From positions 1 to 38,603 of the forward strand of contig LJZT01000036.1 in the NCBI GenBank assembly GCA_001314905.1: a stretch of 38,603 bases of DNA, in the 5' to 3' direction. Under the pieces are notes generated by a model. It saw only the letters and a list, made by a program, of their open reading frames with translations, was not told the origin of the DNA and searched no databases. Each line of letters starts with the position of its first letter. Within the stretch, counting starts at the first letter, position 1. Below, one piece after another: positions 36,371 through 38,603 of this stretch. Both the position numbers and the translations under genes were made by a program. Source of the DNA: Phormidium sp. OSCR. Its GTDB lineage: Bacteria; Cyanobacteriota; Cyanobacteriia; Cyanobacteriales; Geitlerinemataceae.

Positions 36371-37567
36371 TTACGGTTTTGATAAAGTATGGGCTAGGAA
36401 ACGTTCGGTGTAATACAATGCAAGTTGATTACTAATGCCAAAATAAACGGCATCGAAGGCGTGTTCTGCCCAGGGAATTTCTAGGAAAATTGAGCGATTT
36501 CCAAATTGCAACAACTTCTCTTGTAGGTTACGTCCAAATTTGGCTTGAACGAGATGGTCTCGTTTGCCATAAATAAGGAGAGAGGGCGGTACGTTGGGAC
36601 GAATGAGATGCCAGGGGGAGGCGCGATCGTATACGTCTGGGAGTTCTTCGGGTGTACCGCCGAGGAAGTCTTGTAAGATGTTTTGAATGCCTAACGGATC
36701 GGGATTGGGTAAATCGTAATAGCCGTTTGTGAGATTCACGGGGGCGTAATAGTTGATTACACCTCGAACTGGAATTGAATCGGGATCATAGGCGGCTAAC
36801 ATGGCTAAATGACCGCCCGCCGATCGCCCCATCAGGGCAATGCGATCGCCATCTACCCCGAACTCTTGGGCGCGATCGCAGACAACACGAATCGCTGTTT
36901 TCACATCCTCCAATTGGGCCGGAAACTGGTATTTGGGGGCGTGGCGGTAATCAATGGCGACTACTGTATAGCCGCGACTGGCGAGATAGCGACTAAACCA
37001 TTCATCGTTATTGGGAGTCCCCTGTCGCCAAGCCCCACCATAGATAATGATAACCGTAGGATATTGCCCCACTGCCGCTGGTCGATAGAGATTGAGTTTC
37101 AGAGATACGCCATCAGGTTCAGCGAAGGGAATCCCCCGTTCGATGGAAACTGGGGGTAAGGGAATACCGCGAAAGACATCCAGGAGTTGCAACGGTTGGC
37201 GACGCAGGGCCATCTGAGTCTTCTGGGGAACGGTTTTGAGATAATTTGACCCCAAACCCCGTTCCATTTCGCTGTTGAAACGGCGAATCGTGGCCGGAAC
37301 TTGCAGCAGGGGTAGCAGGCTGAGGCTCAAACCCAGTAAGCTAGAGACAAGGATGGCGATCGCCACTCCCCCCGTCAAAGACAAACGGGCTAACAACAAC
37401 AGGGCGATCGCATGGACTCCAACCAGCCAGGGGGAAATCTCGGGGGCGACGACTGTTACCACCAATATCCACATCGTGGGGGCCGGCAGAACGATCGCCA
37501 AACTCAACAACAGCCCTAAACCGCTGAAAACAGCGAGAACCCACGGCACAACCGACATTAGAGTCAT
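36371..37567 (-). CDS. Membrane-anchored alpha/beta hydrolase (HSL/BD-FAE-like esterase)
   Basis: A 398-residue protein: three hydrophobic N-terminal spans (about 1-95), then an alpha/beta hydrolase domain. The oxyanion block is IIYGGAWRQG, the nucleophile motif GRSAGGHLAML, acid region LLIYGKRDHLV and catalytic His in WAEHAFD. This fits esterase/lipase (BD-FAE or Est30-type) enzymes on the membrane surface. The longest open frame begins at 37627 inside the neighbouring gene; ATG 37567 avoids that. A second ATG at 37558 is also possible. It is divergent from the SDR gene. Confidence 0.85.
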   Translation of the reverse strand: MTLMSVVPWVLAVFSGLGLLLSLAIVLPAPTMWILVVTVVAPEISPWLVGVHAIALLLLARLSLTGGVAIAILVSSLLGLSLSLLPLLQVPATIRRFNSEMERGLGSNYLKTVPQKTQMALRRQPLQLLDVFRGIPLPPVSIERGIPFAEPDGVSLKLNLYRPAAVGQYPTVIIIYGGAWRQGTPNNDEWFSRYLASRGYTVVAIDYRHAPKYQFPAQLEDVKTAIRVVCDRAQEFGVDGDRIALMGRSAGGHLAMLAAYDPDSIPVRGVINYYAPVNLTNGYYDLPNPDPLGIQNILQDFLGGTPEELPDVYDRASPWHLIRPNVPPSLLIYGKRDHLVQAKFGRNLQEKLLQFGNRSIFLEIPWAEHAFDAVYFGISNQLALYYTERFLAHTLSKP

Positions 37568-37596
37568 CGCAAATCTAAGGAAATAGCAGCAGCAGT

Positions 37597-38583
37597 ATGG
37601 TGCAACATCTTCAGGGTAAAGTGGCATTGGTCACCGGGGCAACACGGGGCCTAGGAAAAGGCATCGCTGTCGGCTTAGGAGAAGCGGGGGCGACGGTTTA
37701 TATTACGGGCCGCAGTTACGATCGCTCAAATCTCGAAGATCGTGAGATTGGCGGAACCTTACTCGACACCCAAGCGGCGGTAGAAGAGGCCGGTGGTGTC
37801 TGTGTTCCGGTTCAAGTGGATCACAGTGACGATGAACAGGTGCGATCGCTGTTCGATCGCATTGACAGCGAACAAGAGGGGCAACTGGATCTGTTGGTAA
37901 ACAACGTGTTTGCCGGGGTACAGGCGATCGCCGAGGCCTACGGCGATCCCTTCTGGAAACATGATCCGCAACTCTGGGATGCGGTGAACCAAGTGGGGTT
38001 ACGCAGTCACTACGTCAGCAGCATTTTCGCGGCCCGTCTGATGCAACGTCGCCAGGGAGGGCTGATTTGTACCATTTCCTCCTGGGGAGGGATGTCCTAT
38101 ATTTTTGGGGCCGCTTATGGGGCCGGGAAAGCCGCCTGCGATCGCCTGGCCGCAGATATGGCCGTAGAGTTGAAGCCCGATAATATCGCCTCGATTGCCG
38201 TTTGGCCGGGGATTGTGGGGACGGAACAGATCACTCGTTTCGCTGACGACACCTCTGCTGAGGGGGAATTCGACCCCCAACGAACTCTGATGCGCGATCG
38301 CTACAATTGGGAAACGCCTCTACTCACCGGCCGGGCGATCGCCGCCTTAGCCGCCGATGCCAACGTCCTTCGCTACAGTGGTAAAGTGCAGATTGTCGCC
38401 GAGTTAGCCCGACGCTATAAATTGGTAGACCAAGACGGCGATCGTCCCGCCTCCCTACGGTCTTTGCGCTTTCTCCTCGGCGCTCAATTCCCCGCCCTGA
38501 GAGACCATGATACACTCATCCCAGACTTGCTCGTTCCTTGGCCGCTATTGCTTTGGGGACCGTTGCCAGCCCCGAAAACGTAA
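37597..38583 (+). CDS. Short-chain dehydrogenase/reductase (DHRS1-like)
   Basis: A 328-residue SDR. NAD(P) site VALVTGATRGLGKGIAV, NNVFAG (Asn-Asn motif), catalytic YGAGK with an upstream Ser (SSWGG), and WPGIVGTE. The length and the C-terminal extension resemble DHRS1-type SDRs. The TGR segment (ITGRSYDRS) after beta-2 suggests NADP(H). Substrate unknown. The ATG 37597 lies 29 bp from the divergent hydrolase start. The last 20 bases after its stop contain nothing. Confidence 0.87.
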   Translation: MVQHLQGKVALVTGATRGLGKGIAVGLGEAGATVYITGRSYDRSNLEDREIGGTLLDTQAAVEEAGGVCVPVQVDHSDDEQVRSLFDRIDSEQEGQLDLLVNNVFAGVQAIAEAYGDPFWKHDPQLWDAVNQVGLRSHYVSSIFAARLMQRRQGGLICTISSWGGMSYIFGAAYGAGKAACDRLAADMAVELKPDNIASIAVWPGIVGTEQITRFADDTSAEGEFDPQRTLMRDRYNWETPLLTGRAIAALAADANVLRYSGKVQIVAELARRYKLVDQDGDRPASLRSLRFLLGAQFPALRDHDTLIPDLLVPWPLLLWGPLPAPKT

Positions 38584-38603
38584 CCCTTGATGTTGCTAAT
38601 CAC

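Overview
This window comes from a cyanobacterium, probably a filamentous one. The palindrome GCGATCGC (HIP1) and its core CGATCG recur throughout. The gene set is also cyanobacterial: an ARC6/Ftn2-type division protein, a LabA-type NYN protein, zeta-carotene desaturase, a CrtD-type carotenoid oxidoreductase, a monocistronic GroEL with a CIRCE operator, KtrAB potassium uptake, and heptanucleotide short tandem repeats. No rRNA, tRNA or CRISPR array was seen.

Layout. Bases 1-1095 hold the 3' part of a TnpB gene with a terminal hairpin that looks like the right end of an IS200/IS605-type element. From 1233 to 13448 most genes are on the plus strand and are housekeeping: ftn2, a thioredoxin-like [2Fe-2S] ferredoxin, a NarL-type response regulator, labA, leuA, a small exported protein, (minus strand) a nucleotide-sugar epimerase, pheA, zds, an SRPBCC protein and an ABC ATPase. 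Bases 13589-17208 look accessory: a two-gene minus-strand operon (unknown protein plus a pentapeptide-repeat protein with a fresh 45-bp tandem expansion), a MITE-like inverted repeat, and a DndD-like ATPase without other dnd genes.

Bases 17454-22685 are the most unusual part. They hold a DUF5132-like small membrane protein (plus strand), a small one-TM protein convergent with it, a P1B-like P-type ATPase whose usual CPC metal motif is replaced by DFVTG, a separate protein with the same HMA_2-like domain as the ATPase N-terminus, and a dynamin/Era-like GTPase translationally coupled (GTGA overlap) to a PAS-PAS histidine kinase with a long acidic tail. I infer a membrane-associated metal or ion transport module comparable in layout to mycobacterial PacL/P-ATPase platforms. 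Substrate and function are unknown.

Bases 25092-38583 return to core-type genes. On the minus strand are groEL (CIRCE operator, strong terminator), a GT2 glycosyltransferase, a sterol-desaturase/SDR fusion, ktrA, ktrB and a crtD-like gene. An M16 peptidase (plus) converges on an ABC exporter (minus), followed by an alpha/beta hydrolase (minus) and an SDR (plus) that diverge from a 29-bp gap.

Start codons were chosen from frame, Shine-Dalgarno matches, neighbour overlaps and family-like N-termini. Several leftmost open-frame starts were rejected and this is stated per gene. Family assignments rest on reading motifs by eye, with no database search.
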